Positions 1 to 8,204 of a DNA stretch of 32,972 nucleotides are shown one piece after another (the first letter of the stretch is position 1; the number at the start of each line of letters is the position of its first letter). A program made the translations under genes and the position numbers. This stretch comes from a virus. Under the pieces are notes generated by a model. It did no database searches. It was not told the origin of the DNA and saw only the letters and a list, made by a program, of their open reading frames with translations. The stretch spans positions 1 through 32,972 of IMG/VR virus record IMGVR_UViG_3300047546_000629. One strand, given 5' to 3'.

Positions 1-2726
1 GCCGTCTCATCTAGGCCGCCATCCTTGGCGTAGCGCAGCATGGTTCTGCCGTAGCGATCAGCCTCGGCTTGAATCACGCGCACGAGATCGGCGATCTCAT
101 TTGGCGCATCCTTGAACGCTTCTTGCATGCGCATGAAGTTGACGTTCTTTGATGCCTCTAGCGCATCCACACCCATCTGAGCTTGAATAGCCTCCAGCTT
201 TTCGCTGAAAGAGCCAGACTTCGACAGAATCTTGTTGAATTCGTCGTTACGGGTGGTAACCATGCGCACGTCGAAGACGGCCATTGCGTCGTCCATGTAT
301 TGCGGCGACACATCCATCAGCTCCATCATCTTGCGGAACAGAGAGCGACTGCCTTGGAAGTTGCCCATGATCGGCTGGATGCTTTGCACGATGTCGTGCG
401 CAGTCAGGTTCACACGGTGAGCCTCAACAACGGCAGCCATGATCTCGCCCACGTCTTTGCCAGACGAACGGGCCAAGGTATACCAGCGGTTTACCTCCTG
501 AGCGGCGCGAGACTCGTCCATGCCCATGCGGCTTAGGGCGGTCATGGCTTCTGCGCGTGCAACGCCAGCGTCGCCTGAGCGAGCCACGTCATCAAAGGCG
601 TCAGAGATGGCCTTGCGGGAAGACATTCCTTCCTTCACATCGGGGCCGAACAAGCCAACCAGACGCTCAATCATTGAGTTCTGCTCAGCAGGGGTCGCCT
701 TCTCAAAGCCAGTGCGGATCATGTCGCGGACTGAAGCGATCAGCGCCTCTTGTGATCCTGCGCTGGGGTCGGTCTTGACGCGCTCAATGGCGGCCATGAG
801 CTTGGCCAGGTCTTCGGGAATCTGGGCCTGCTGCTTTTGCATGTCTTGAGCAAGCGCCTCGATCTCCTCTTTGCTGGACTTGCCAGTCTTGGACTGGATA
901 CCGTTTGCGTCAGCGGCGGGCGCAGGCGGCTCTCCGCCTGTCTTGGGCGCAGCATCGCCTGCTGCCATGAGGTCTTCGATGGACATTGCCCCATCAGGAG
1001 CATTCGCAGCGGGCTTGGTGTCAGCGACTCCTGTCTTGACATCGGTCGGGGTGGTGGCCGCTTTTGTTCCAGCCGTCCCTGCCGCCCCCTCCTGCGGGTT
1101 GAATGCGCCGCTCAGGAAGTCGTTGAGGTCAAGACTGGTGTTCTTGGCTGGAGCGCCAGCTGCCGCTGCTGCGGCAGGGTCAACAATGCTTCTAACCTGA
1201 GCGCCGTCTGGAGTGCCAGCTGGAACTGAAAGCGTGCCGTCAGGCAAGACAGTCACGTCAGCGCCAGGAGCGCCAGGAGCGCCACCAGCCAGTGGATCAG
1301 CGCCTGGTGTCTTGGCAGCGGCGGTCGCTGCTGGCGTGGCGGAAGGAGTTGCAGCTCCAGCTGCGGGCGCAGAGCCAGTGCCGCCCTGTGTCTTGGCTGC
1401 CTTCTGCGCCTCAATCGCGGCCAAGCGCTCATCGCCCAGGCGGGCGAGTTCTGCTGCGTAGTCGGCCGCAATCTTGTCGGCTGGCTCCGTGCTTTGCATG
1501 AGCTTGGTGTAGTAACGAGAAGCGGCATCTGCCCGACTTTGGTGGCTGATGGCATCAGCCTCATTGCCAGCCAATCGGGCTGCCTCCGCATCCTTGATGC
1601 GTGCCTGAATGTATTCAGGGGCGTCTTTGAGCAGGTTCAGATTCGCTCTGCTCTCGTTGAGCAAGTCCAGCTTAGGCTGAAGTTTGGGGTCGGCTGCCAC
1701 CTCACCTGGACGCAGCGCGTTAGGAGGGGCGAATGAATCTGCCAGCTTGCTGATCTCGTCGTCGAGCTTGCCAGTGATGCCAGCAAGTTTCGCATTCGTT
1801 AATGAGATGTTGCTGTTTGTAAAGAGCGGGTTAATGGACGTGTAGTCCACGGTAGCTCCAGCGCCGCCAGCACCGCCAGGAGGGACTGGATTGTTGGGGT
1901 CATACTGGGAAAACTTCGGGCCGAGAGAGCCGCCAGTGTCGTAGATGCCCTCCATCCGATTGAACTTGCCGCGCTCGGTGGCAGCGCCATAGCCGCCAAG
2001 GCCGCCGCCGAAGAAGCCGCCAAGCACGCCACCCATAACGCCGCCTTCTGCGGCAGCGCCTAGACCACGGGAGATTGAGTATCCGTTTTGCTGGCCAAGC
2101 TCGATGTCGCGAGCTTGCAGTGCGGCGTCAGTGATAGTGCTGGCGGCAGCGTTGGCAATGCCTTCCTTGATCGCACCTTCCTTTGCCCCAGTCTTAATCC
2201 CTTGCCAAACGACATCTTTGCCGACTTCTTTGCCAGCCTGCACTAGGCCACGCACTACAGATTGGCCAGCTGCTTTTCCGTATGCACCGCCAATCAGGTT
2301 GACGGGATCGAGCAAGACAGATGGAAGAATGTTTCCAAAGAAATGCTTCGCGCCGCCATACTCAGGATCACCCATGAAGTCTGCCGTCTCATAAAGACGC
2401 AGCATGCGAGAGAACATCTTCGCCTGAGGATCGGTCATCCTGTTCGCGGCGATTGCGTCTTTGATGGCTCCGACGGTGTTCAAGTTGCCACGGGTCATGT
2501 CCGTGATGAAGTAGTCTTGAACCTCTTTGGTGTTGGCAAATTGCTTGCCGTGCAGCTGTCCATACAACTGCGCCATGTCATCAAGGACATCTGCTCTATT
2601 GAAAAGTGTGCGCCAATTCCCCTTGTTGATGTCTGTGCCCCAATCAACATTAGGTGTTGGATTGGTAGCGCCAGAGAGGGTGGTGGTAGATGCTGCGGGG
2701 AATAGCTCGTTGAGATTGACGGGCAT
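1..2726 (-). CDS. Large virion/ejection-type protein, C-terminus beyond window
   Basis: The frame is open from an ATG at 2726 to the left edge: 908 complete codons and no stop, so the protein is longer than 908 aa. A GGAG ribosome binding site lies just upstream, inside a hairpin (2729-2779). Visible parts are a mixed N-terminal region with a DPVNLI motif near residue 141, a Gly-rich hydrophobic stretch at about 219-250 that could insert into membrane, a charged helical part at about 310-445, a long Ala/Pro/Gly/Thr-rich linker at about 446-610, and a helical C-terminal part. It is the last gene of the late block, after other large virion-type genes, a position usual for podovirus internal or ejected proteins. 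No transglycosylase or protease motif is seen in the visible part. The role is inferred from size, composition and position; no family is recognised. Confidence 0.75.
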   Translation of the reverse strand, partial: MPVNLNELFPAASTTTLSGATNPTPNVDWGTDINKGNWRTLFNRADVLDDMAQLYGQLHGKQFANTKEVQDYFITDMTRGNLNTVGAIKDAIAANRMTDPQAKMFSRMLRLYETADFMGDPEYGGAKHFFGNILPSVLLDPVNLIGGAYGKAAGQSVVRGLVQAGKEVGKDVVWQGIKTGAKEGAIKEGIANAAASTITDAALQARDIELGQQNGYSISRGLGAAAEGGVMGGVLGGFFGGGLGGYGAATERGKFNRMEGIYDTGGSLGPKFSQYDPNNPVPPGGAGGAGATVDYTSINPLFTNSNISLTNAKLAGITGKLDDEISKLADSFAPPNALRPGEVAADPKLQPKLDLLNESRANLNLLKDAPEYIQARIKDAEAARLAGNEADAISHQSRADAASRYYTKLMQSTEPADKIAADYAAELARLGDERLAAIEAQKAAKTQGGTGSAPAAGAATPSATPAATAAAKTPGADPLAGGAPGAPGADVTVLPDGTLSVPAGTPDGAQVRSIVDPAAAAAAGAPAKNTSLDLNDFLSGAFNPQEGAAGTAGTKAATTPTDVKTGVADTKPAANAPDGAMSIEDLMAAGDAAPKTGGEPPAPAADANGIQSKTGKSSKEEIEALAQDMQKQQAQIPEDLAKLMAAIERVKTDPSAGSQEALIASVRDMIRTGFEKATPAEQNSMIERLVGLFGPDVKEGMSSRKAISDAFDDVARSGDAGVARAEAMTALSRMGMDESRAAQEVNRWYTLARSSGKDVGEIMAAVVEAHRVNLTAHDIVQSIQPIMGNFQGSRSLFRKMMELMDVSPQYMDDAMAVFDVRMVTTRNDEFNKILSKSGSFSEKLEAIQAQMGVDALEASKNVNFMRMQEAFKDAPNEIADLVRVIQAEADRYGRTMLRYAKDGGLDET

Positions 2727-2728
2727 TA

Positions 2729-2779
2729 CGGTTCTCCAGTTTCCGAGTGGGCCAATACTCGGATTTTTCTGGAGAACCG
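2729..2779 (-). promoter_or_regulatory. Nested hairpin covering a ribosome binding site
   Basis: Two 11-nt arms, CGGTTCTCCAG (2729-2739) and CTGGAGAACCG (2769-2779), are perfect inverted copies. Inside them is a second 6-bp stem, CCGAGT (2743-2748) with ACTCGG (2757-2762). In the minus-strand transcript the 3' arm contains the GGAG ribosome binding site of the gene starting at 2726, two bases before its ATG. No U-tract follows, so it does not look like a terminator. It could control translation or be an RNase III-type processing site. Confidence 0.7.
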
Positions 2780-2824
2780 CGTCTCAGTCGTCCCGCATGA
2801 ACGACTTAGCGTGTAGCTTAATCG

Positions 2825-4744
2825 TTACTGAGCCGCACGACGACCTTGCGCAACGTCATAAATCCTCTGCGCTTGATCTGCTGGCAAGCTGCTGAAAAAT
2901 TTATTTGACAGCAATTGTCTGGCTTGCGTTTCGGTAAGGTTGGGCATCAGCGCATCAACTGAGGCGAAGAAATTCACCCGCTCTTGCGCCAAGCGCTCTC
3001 TCATAATGTCTTGCTGCGACTTGCCCTGGCGCAACTGCGGATCGTTCGGGTTGACGCGCAGAGTTGTGTTCTGCCCAGGGAAGTTCGCTGGCAGCTGACC
3101 GTTTGGCAGCGCACCAGTAACAACTGGCGCAGATGGCGTGCCAGCTTGGGCTGGTTGGACTGCTTCGGCAGGCGCTCCAATAACGGTCTTGCGCTCTGGC
3201 TGAACCTTGTCCAAGTCTGCAAGCATGATGTCAAGAGCGGTGTTGAGCTTGCCAAGTTCTTGAGCATAAAGCGCATCACGTTGAGACGCATTGATCGGCT
3301 TGCCATTTGCGTCAAACAGAGCGAACTGGTTCCTGTGCTTGACCTGAACATCGTTTGCAATGGCACGCTTATCGTCTTCAATCTCAGCCCTCATCTTGGC
3401 GATGATTGCAGCACGCTTTGCCTCAGTGTCTGGCCCGCCAATCAGCAGAGACTTGATCTCATTGGTTGCCTGACCAACTCGCTGCTGGATAGTCTGGGCG
3501 CGCGTTCCAATAAACTTGGATGCCGACCAATCTGCTGGCAGCGCTCCGCCAGCCCTGTCTTGTGCAGCAATAGCCCGCTGGTCTCGATACATCTGATGAG
3601 TCGGATATGCCCTGGCGATCTCAGCCATCATCTCAGACGCAATTTGATCGCGTTGCACTCCAGTTGTAGCCTTCTCCATTTTTTCGTAATAGCGTTTTAC
3701 GATGTCAATGGCCGCGCCAGATTGTTCTTTCGGAATATAAAAGCGTCCAGTAATCGTGCTGGCAATTTGCTTGAGGGACTCTGGAACTTCGTCAATCTTT
3801 GTCTTGCGAGCGACATCCGACGCAATTCTGGAATTGAAATAAACACCAGAGTCAGCAATTTCTTCTTTTGCTTGTGTGTCGGAGTTGGACATCACCGTGG
3901 CTCTTTGTGTTGCTCCTGCCGCATCAGCTTGCGACTTCACGATGTTGAACATGCGGTCAGACATTTCGATCATCGTTTTCTCGTCAACACCAGGAAGCCC
4001 AGCCTGTCTGATGGCAGTAATAATCATGCCCTTTGCGGCCGCATCTCCGCCAGGGGTTGTCATTGCCGCTGCAATCTTCCCCTTCATCTCTTCAGAGAAC
4101 ACGAGTTTTTCAGCAGACTGCATCCGCTCCCAGTTGTTCTTTTCTTTCAACGCCTTCCAATGATTGGACAAACGCTCGCGTAACGCTGGGTCTTTCTGGG
4201 CGTTAATCTTGTCCAGCATCACCTTGTCGGTGGTGTCGTTCACATACCAATTGCTGTCGAGCAAGTTCTTCATCTCGCCGACGATAGATGTGAATGCCGT
4301 ATCACGACGGCCAGCTTGGATTTCAGGAATGCGGTGCGCATACTTGTTGAAGAGCGCTTGACCCTGAGGCCCAAGCTCTCCAAACTGTTTTGCAATGTCT
4401 TCTGTAGACGCGTCTGTCGGCATCTGATTGACAACGACGTCAAAGTTGTTGCGTTGGTTCGCCTCAGCCTGTAATGTGGCATTCCTACGGTTCAGCAGGT
4501 TGGTCATTGCAGCTTCGTTCTGCGAACGCAGTTGTTGCTCTAACAGCTGACCTCGCGGAAACTCTGCACGCAAGAATAGATCGTTACCACCCATCTGATA
4601 GATCATGTTGTTGACGTCCTCAGGCGTCAACTCTCTTCCATCCTTGGTGGCTTGATCCATCATCCGCGCAATAATGTTGCGCTTTTCCGCACGCGAAGTT
4701 TGCTCCGCCTGTGCGAAATTATTTAGCATTCCCAAGTCGCTCAT
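2825..4744 (-). CDS. Large helical virion/ejection-type protein (639 aa)
   Basis: ATG at 4744 with a good AAGGAG site upstream. The protein is 639 aa, charged, mostly predicted helix and rich in Gln, Ala and Asn. Around residues 525-565 there is a Pro/Ala/Gly-rich linker, followed by a short helical tail. There is no signal peptide, membrane segment or catalytic motif. It sits 9 bases after the 272-aa gene and 98 bases before the large leftmost gene, in the block that in podoviruses encodes internal core proteins ejected with the DNA. I recognise no family, so the assignment is by context, size and composition. Confidence 0.7.
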   Translation of the reverse strand: MSDLGMLNNFAQAEQTSRAEKRNIIARMMDQATKDGRELTPEDVNNMIYQMGGNDLFLRAEFPRGQLLEQQLRSQNEAAMTNLLNRRNATLQAEANQRNNFDVVVNQMPTDASTEDIAKQFGELGPQGQALFNKYAHRIPEIQAGRRDTAFTSIVGEMKNLLDSNWYVNDTTDKVMLDKINAQKDPALRERLSNHWKALKEKNNWERMQSAEKLVFSEEMKGKIAAAMTTPGGDAAAKGMIITAIRQAGLPGVDEKTMIEMSDRMFNIVKSQADAAGATQRATVMSNSDTQAKEEIADSGVYFNSRIASDVARKTKIDEVPESLKQIASTITGRFYIPKEQSGAAIDIVKRYYEKMEKATTGVQRDQIASEMMAEIARAYPTHQMYRDQRAIAAQDRAGGALPADWSASKFIGTRAQTIQQRVGQATNEIKSLLIGGPDTEAKRAAIIAKMRAEIEDDKRAIANDVQVKHRNQFALFDANGKPINASQRDALYAQELGKLNTALDIMLADLDKVQPERKTVIGAPAEAVQPAQAGTPSAPVVTGALPNGQLPANFPGQNTTLRVNPNDPQLRQGKSQQDIMRERLAQERVNFFASVDALMPNLTETQARQLLSNKFFSSLPADQAQRIYDVAQGRRAAQ

Positions 4745-4753
4745 ACGATCTCC

Positions 4754-5572
4754 TTAAACCCAAGCCTTCGTGTTGTTTGTGGTTTTGTTCTTGTCAACAT
4801 AATCCTGCAACGCCTTCAAGACATCGCTTTGACTAGACTGCAACGTGCTTCCAGATGAAGACAGATTGGAGGCATTGATGAGACCCATGTCGCGAGTAGC
4901 GCCAGCAAGTGATCCAGAATACGTTTTGGTCGTATCAGCAGCACCGCTAAGCAGCGCGTTGTCCAGCGTAATCGGAGTGGCCAAGACATCTTTGTAGTTC
5001 GACAACACTGAAGTGTTTGCGTCGTTGATACCCTTTGCCCGTGTGGAGAAGTAGTTGCTTGCATCAATCTTCGCTTGCTGTCGAGCCTTCGCCATTTGAG
5101 GGGCAAAGTTATTCGTCAGTTCACGTCGGCGATCTGCCCCCATCGTCCCTTCTTCAAAGCCAGGACTCTTGGTGAGATTTGCATAGGACGTGCTATTTGC
5201 TCTGTCGAACAAGCGCTCGACGTCGCCAACGTATGTGTTCTCCAGGTCTCTTGCCATGTTGTTCACATCGCGAGCGGAGTAAACGGCTGGATTCATCTGC
5301 GAGAAAGCGGTGCGATAGTCTCGATTCAGATTGTTGATCTGGTCAATCAGCCGCTGACGCATCTGATTTTTGAACGCCATGTCATCTCGCAAGCCCTGCG
5401 AGTTGACGTCCAAAAAGTCTTGATACGCAGCCTGCGCCAACTGGTTTTGTGCGGCAGCAGCGGACTGAGTGTTGGACAAGTCCCAGAGGTCATACAACGA
5501 CCCAAGCGTGCTGCCCATCGAGCCACCAGAGAAGGTGTCTACAGCTTTGCCAATAAATGTTCCCCATGCCAT
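4754..5572 (-). CDS. Virion-type protein (272 aa), possible internal protein
   Basis: ATG at 5572, 272 aa, in a compact string with 11 bases to the lysozyme gene before it and 9 bases to the next. The N-terminus is Gly/Ser-rich and mildly hydrophobic (residues 1-30). It is followed by a long helical segment rich in Gln, Ala, Asn and Arg (about 35-190) and a Ser/Thr/Asn-rich tail. This layout resembles the small internal virion proteins that precede the larger ejected proteins in T7-like phages, but I see no specific family signature. The role is inferred from order only. Confidence 0.65.
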   Translation of the reverse strand: MAWGTFIGKAVDTFSGGSMGSTLGSLYDLWDLSNTQSAAAAQNQLAQAAYQDFLDVNSQGLRDDMAFKNQMRQRLIDQINNLNRDYRTAFSQMNPAVYSARDVNNMARDLENTYVGDVERLFDRANSTSYANLTKSPGFEEGTMGADRRRELTNNFAPQMAKARQQAKIDASNYFSTRAKGINDANTSVLSNYKDVLATPITLDNALLSGAADTTKTYSGSLAGATRDMGLINASNLSSSGSTLQSSQSDVLKALQDYVDKNKTTNNTKAWV

Positions 5573-5583
5573 GTGTGTTCTCC

Positions 5584-6552
5584 TTAGAAGTCATAGCCAG
5601 GAGTCTGGCCGTATGACTGACGAAATTGTCTGATTGCGGCAGCAAGTGCGCGAGGGTCTCCAGATACACCTGGCATAGCACCTCGTCTTTTCTCATCTTT
5701 CGGAGCATAGAACGAGGCGAACCCAGACTCCATTTCTGGAACTTGCGGTTGCTTCATCATTCTCTCCGCGTCAGCTGCACGCAAGGCGGGCAATGTCGCA
5801 ACCTGCCCACTTGCCAATGGGTTGGTTATAGGTGCTGCCCCAGGAGCCGCTGCGGAATCTGCTGGGCCTGCCGCCGCAGATGTTGGCGCAACCGCTGGCG
5901 GCATTGCTACTTGCGATGTTCTCACTACACTTTCTCCCGTAGTTGGTGCTGCCGCAGGCGCTGCCGCAGGAGCCGCTGCTGGCGCTGCGGCTGGAGCAGG
6001 AGCTGCTGCAACTGGCGCGGCCGCTGGCGCTCTTGCTGATGCAGCCTGCGCAGAAGGAATAACCGCAGACAAAGCCTTGTCTAGGGCCGCCACTATAGGA
6101 TTCTTCCTGTCTCCATCAGCCAACGCGAAAGCGCCTAGATCGCTCGTTCTGCGATTCCAGTTGTTTTTGTAGATGCCGTATTTCTTTGGGTCGGCAACGG
6201 TCAGATCATTCAAGAACTTGTGTCGCAGAGCAAGGTATTGTTGCGGGTCACCTTTGGACTCAGCCAAAATTCTCTTCGCTCTATCAGAACCACTCATCAC
6301 GGCCGTGTCAAAAAACATCACGGCCAAGGCGGGGTTCTGCGCATACATCCTGTCAAGATTGTTTCTGTCCCAGAATTCTTTTCTGTAGATGTCAATTGCA
6401 CCCTGCTTGGTCAATGACGCTACATCAACATTCGGGAAGCTGCCTTGATTGATGCCAAAGTTGGTGGGTGTTCCATTGGTATCAGCGCGGTTATACCCAC
6501 CCTCTTTCAAGAGGGTGAATTGAACCGCCTTGTCAAAACCAGCTGATGCCAT
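5584..6552 (-). CDS. GH108-type lysozyme with Ala/Pro-rich tail
   Basis: The start is placed at the ATG at 6552, ten bases after the previous stop and behind an AAGG site; a longer in-frame reading would run deep into the preceding gene. Residues 1 to about 165 match the glycoside hydrolase 108 plan: LLKEGGY near residues 14-20 with the expected catalytic Glu at 17, a TNFGIN motif at about 30-35, then AIDIYRKEFWDR and MFFDTAVMSG, typical of the C-terminal peptidoglycan-binding part. These enzymes cleave the glycan chain of murein. After the enzyme domain comes a long Ala/Pro linker (about 170-240) and a roughly 80-residue tail of unknown fold. Placement among ejection-type genes suggests a virion-borne murein hydrolase used at entry; since no other lysin is seen here, it could also be the endolysin. 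Confidence 0.82.
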   Translation of the reverse strand: MASAGFDKAVQFTLLKEGGYNRADTNGTPTNFGINQGSFPNVDVASLTKQGAIDIYRKEFWDRNNLDRMYAQNPALAVMFFDTAVMSGSDRAKRILAESKGDPQQYLALRHKFLNDLTVADPKKYGIYKNNWNRRTSDLGAFALADGDRKNPIVAALDKALSAVIPSAQAASARAPAAAPVAAAPAPAAAPAAAPAAAPAAAPTTGESVVRTSQVAMPPAVAPTSAAAGPADSAAAPGAAPITNPLASGQVATLPALRAADAERMMKQPQVPEMESGFASFYAPKDEKRRGAMPGVSGDPRALAAAIRQFRQSYGQTPGYDF

Positions 6553-6562
6553 GTCACAAACC

Positions 6563-7756
6563 TTAGTAAGTAAACATCTGGCTTCCCCATCCAGATGTCT
6601 GAGTGTTGTTTGAAGTTCCAGAGTTGATACTGCTACCAAAAGGACGCTGATCGAAATACTGGTTTGTATAACCAGTCGTCGAGGCAATCCTTCTGCCCAA
6701 GCGGACATTCGGGTCATAGTTGCCTCCGATTTGTCCAAGCCCGTAGTCCGTGCCACTGTCTGTGCCAGCAACAGAAACGGTGTCGCCAGTATCAGCATTC
6801 AATACTGGCAGTGCTGCCAAGTCGCTGGTTGAGTTTGTGCCAGAAGACGTGCTTGTGTTGATTGTCGTAGTGCCAGCAGAGCGGGACTGTCTTGCAGCCA
6901 TAGCTTGTTCAAGAGCTTTCTTCTGCTGATCTTCCATGTAGTTTTTGGCCATTACGCCACCAGCCACCATAGCGGCTGGGCTTGTGAGAACGCCTTTGAT
7001 GGTTGCCCAATTCAAGCCAGCGTCTGCTGCGCCAGCGCCAGCGGCAGTCCCAGACGATAGTTGCCAAGCATCTCCAAAGGGCGTAGACACCATGTCATAG
7101 GTGGCTCCATTGGGCATGGTGATCGTGCCTGAGTCAGACATAACCCCGCCTTGGCTCATCAGGCTTTCAGACGTCACCATTTTTTGACTGTTCGAGCCTA
7201 CTTGCGTGAGGTCTTCTACGTTACCGAACCCAGGGTCTGCCATTGTCCCAGCCTCAGTAGGCGCTCCAAGGCTACGAGTGCCTGAGCTGCCGCTTCCTGG
7301 CGCGACCTCAGAACCAACCTCAGTAGTCGTTTCGATTGGGGCGTTGCTTGCCTGTTCCAAGTATGACTTCGTGGAGTCCATCGCCCCTTCGCCAGTCACC
7401 TCAACAAGGCTCTCTTCTGGAACAAGCGTTTGAATTGCAGACTCGGAAATGCCTTCCTCAGCCAGACCAGTCGTAATGGTTTCGCTCATGTCAACGACCA
7501 AGGTTGGATCAATACCACTTTCGACAGCAGCTGTAACAATGTCTCCACTGGCGAGGACGCCATCCATTACGCTGAGCGACATGTCTGTCGCAGCAGCTGC
7601 TACCTCGGAGACAATAACGTCTGTTACCACTTCTCCAACGACAACGTCAGCGACTACGGTTTCGACCGCGCTTTCCACAATGGCGTCGATGATGATCTCA
7701 GTCGCCACCTCTTCCATGAAGATTTCCGCCAAGATAATTTCTGGGCCACCACACAT
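6563..7756 (-). CDS. Acidic virion-type protein (397 aa)
   Basis: ATG at 7756, one base after the acetyltransferase stop. The product begins MCGGPE, followed by a strongly acidic, Val/Ile/Ala-rich amphipathic region (residues about 8-125), then Gly/Ser/Thr-rich sequence, a hydrophobic Ala/Gly/Met segment near 250-270 (possible membrane-active helix), a Gln/Ala-rich helix and a Gly/Asn/Ser-rich disordered tail. A MCG- start followed by hydrophobic and then Gln/Ala-rich helices recalls small internal virion proteins of podoviruses, but the similarity is compositional only. The gene is in the block just before the lysozyme. Function unknown. Confidence 0.65.
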   Translation of the reverse strand: MCGGPEIILAEIFMEEVATEIIIDAIVESAVETVVADVVVGEVVTDVIVSEVAAAATDMSLSVMDGVLASGDIVTAAVESGIDPTLVVDMSETITTGLAEEGISESAIQTLVPEESLVEVTGEGAMDSTKSYLEQASNAPIETTTEVGSEVAPGSGSSGTRSLGAPTEAGTMADPGFGNVEDLTQVGSNSQKMVTSESLMSQGGVMSDSGTITMPNGATYDMVSTPFGDAWQLSSGTAAGAGAADAGLNWATIKGVLTSPAAMVAGGVMAKNYMEDQQKKALEQAMAARQSRSAGTTTINTSTSSGTNSTSDLAALPVLNADTGDTVSVAGTDSGTDYGLGQIGGNYDPNVRLGRRIASTTGYTNQYFDQRPFGSSINSGTSNNTQTSGWGSQMFTY

Positions 7757-7757
7757 A

Positions 7758-8204
7758 TCAAATCTCCTTTTTCGTTACGGCCCCGACAGTGTCAAAGCCC
7801 AATCGATTGAAAAACTTCACCGTCGCATCCGTCTTGGCTCCGATGGTCGTTCCAAGCCACGCTGTCTTGGCTCCATTGTCCCGCGCCCATGACACATAGT
7901 CGTCCACCAAAACCTTGGCAGCCTTGACTCCACGCAGGTCTTGAGAGACAAAGAGCGCCAAGTCTTTGCCTGACACTTCCGTGTCATACCAGTTTGGCGA
8001 AAGCAAAGACAGCATGAATCCAGCTGGCTGCTCGCCCTCATACACAAACACGCCACGCGACATCGGCAGCATGCACGTTTTGTAGATGCGCTCCCAGTCT
8101 ATTTTCACGCTCGCGTAGTGCGGAGCTTCTGAAAAGAAACTCAAACCGAGAGACTTTGCAGCCTCTCGGTGTTCTTGGGAGTTGTCGAATTCGACGACTT
8201 TCAT
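7758..8204 (-). CDS. GNAT-family N-acetyltransferase
   Basis: 148 aa, starting in a TAATG overlap with the fibre gene stop. The C-terminal half carries the GNAT pattern: a beta-strand with DLALFVSQD, then LRGVKAAKVLVDDYVSWA, which fits the acetyl-CoA pyrophosphate-binding loop and helix, and a late FFNRLGFDTVGAV segment typical of motif B. GNAT enzymes move an acetyl group from acetyl-CoA to an amine; the substrate is not visible. Its position between a fibre gene and ejection-type genes, with a coupled start, suggests it is made late and may act on a virion or lysis-stage protein. Such single GNAT genes are found in structural blocks of other podoviruses. Confidence 0.75.
   Translation of the reverse strand: MKVVEFDNSQEHREAAKSLGLSFFSEAPHYASVKIDWERIYKTCMLPMSRGVFVYEGEQPAGFMLSLLSPNWYDTEVSGKDLALFVSQDLRGVKAAKVLVDDYVSWARDNGAKTAWLGTTIGAKTDATVKFFNRLGFDTVGAVTKKEI

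Noticed and set aside
2984-4183. 399-codon open frame on the plus strand
   Set aside because: It is antisense to the 639-aa virion-type gene, which has a good ribosome site and coherent context. The plus-strand product has Arg/Leu/Cys/His-rich shadow composition.
6091-6101. CACTATAGGA, T7-promoter-like core on the plus strand
   Set aside because: Inside the lysozyme gene and facing against it, with no gene to serve and little match outside the short core.
6499-6516. Perfect hairpin ACCCTCTT-TC-AAGAGGGT
   Set aside because: It falls on the codons of the conserved LLKEGG lysozyme motif, so coding constraint explains it; no T-tract follows.
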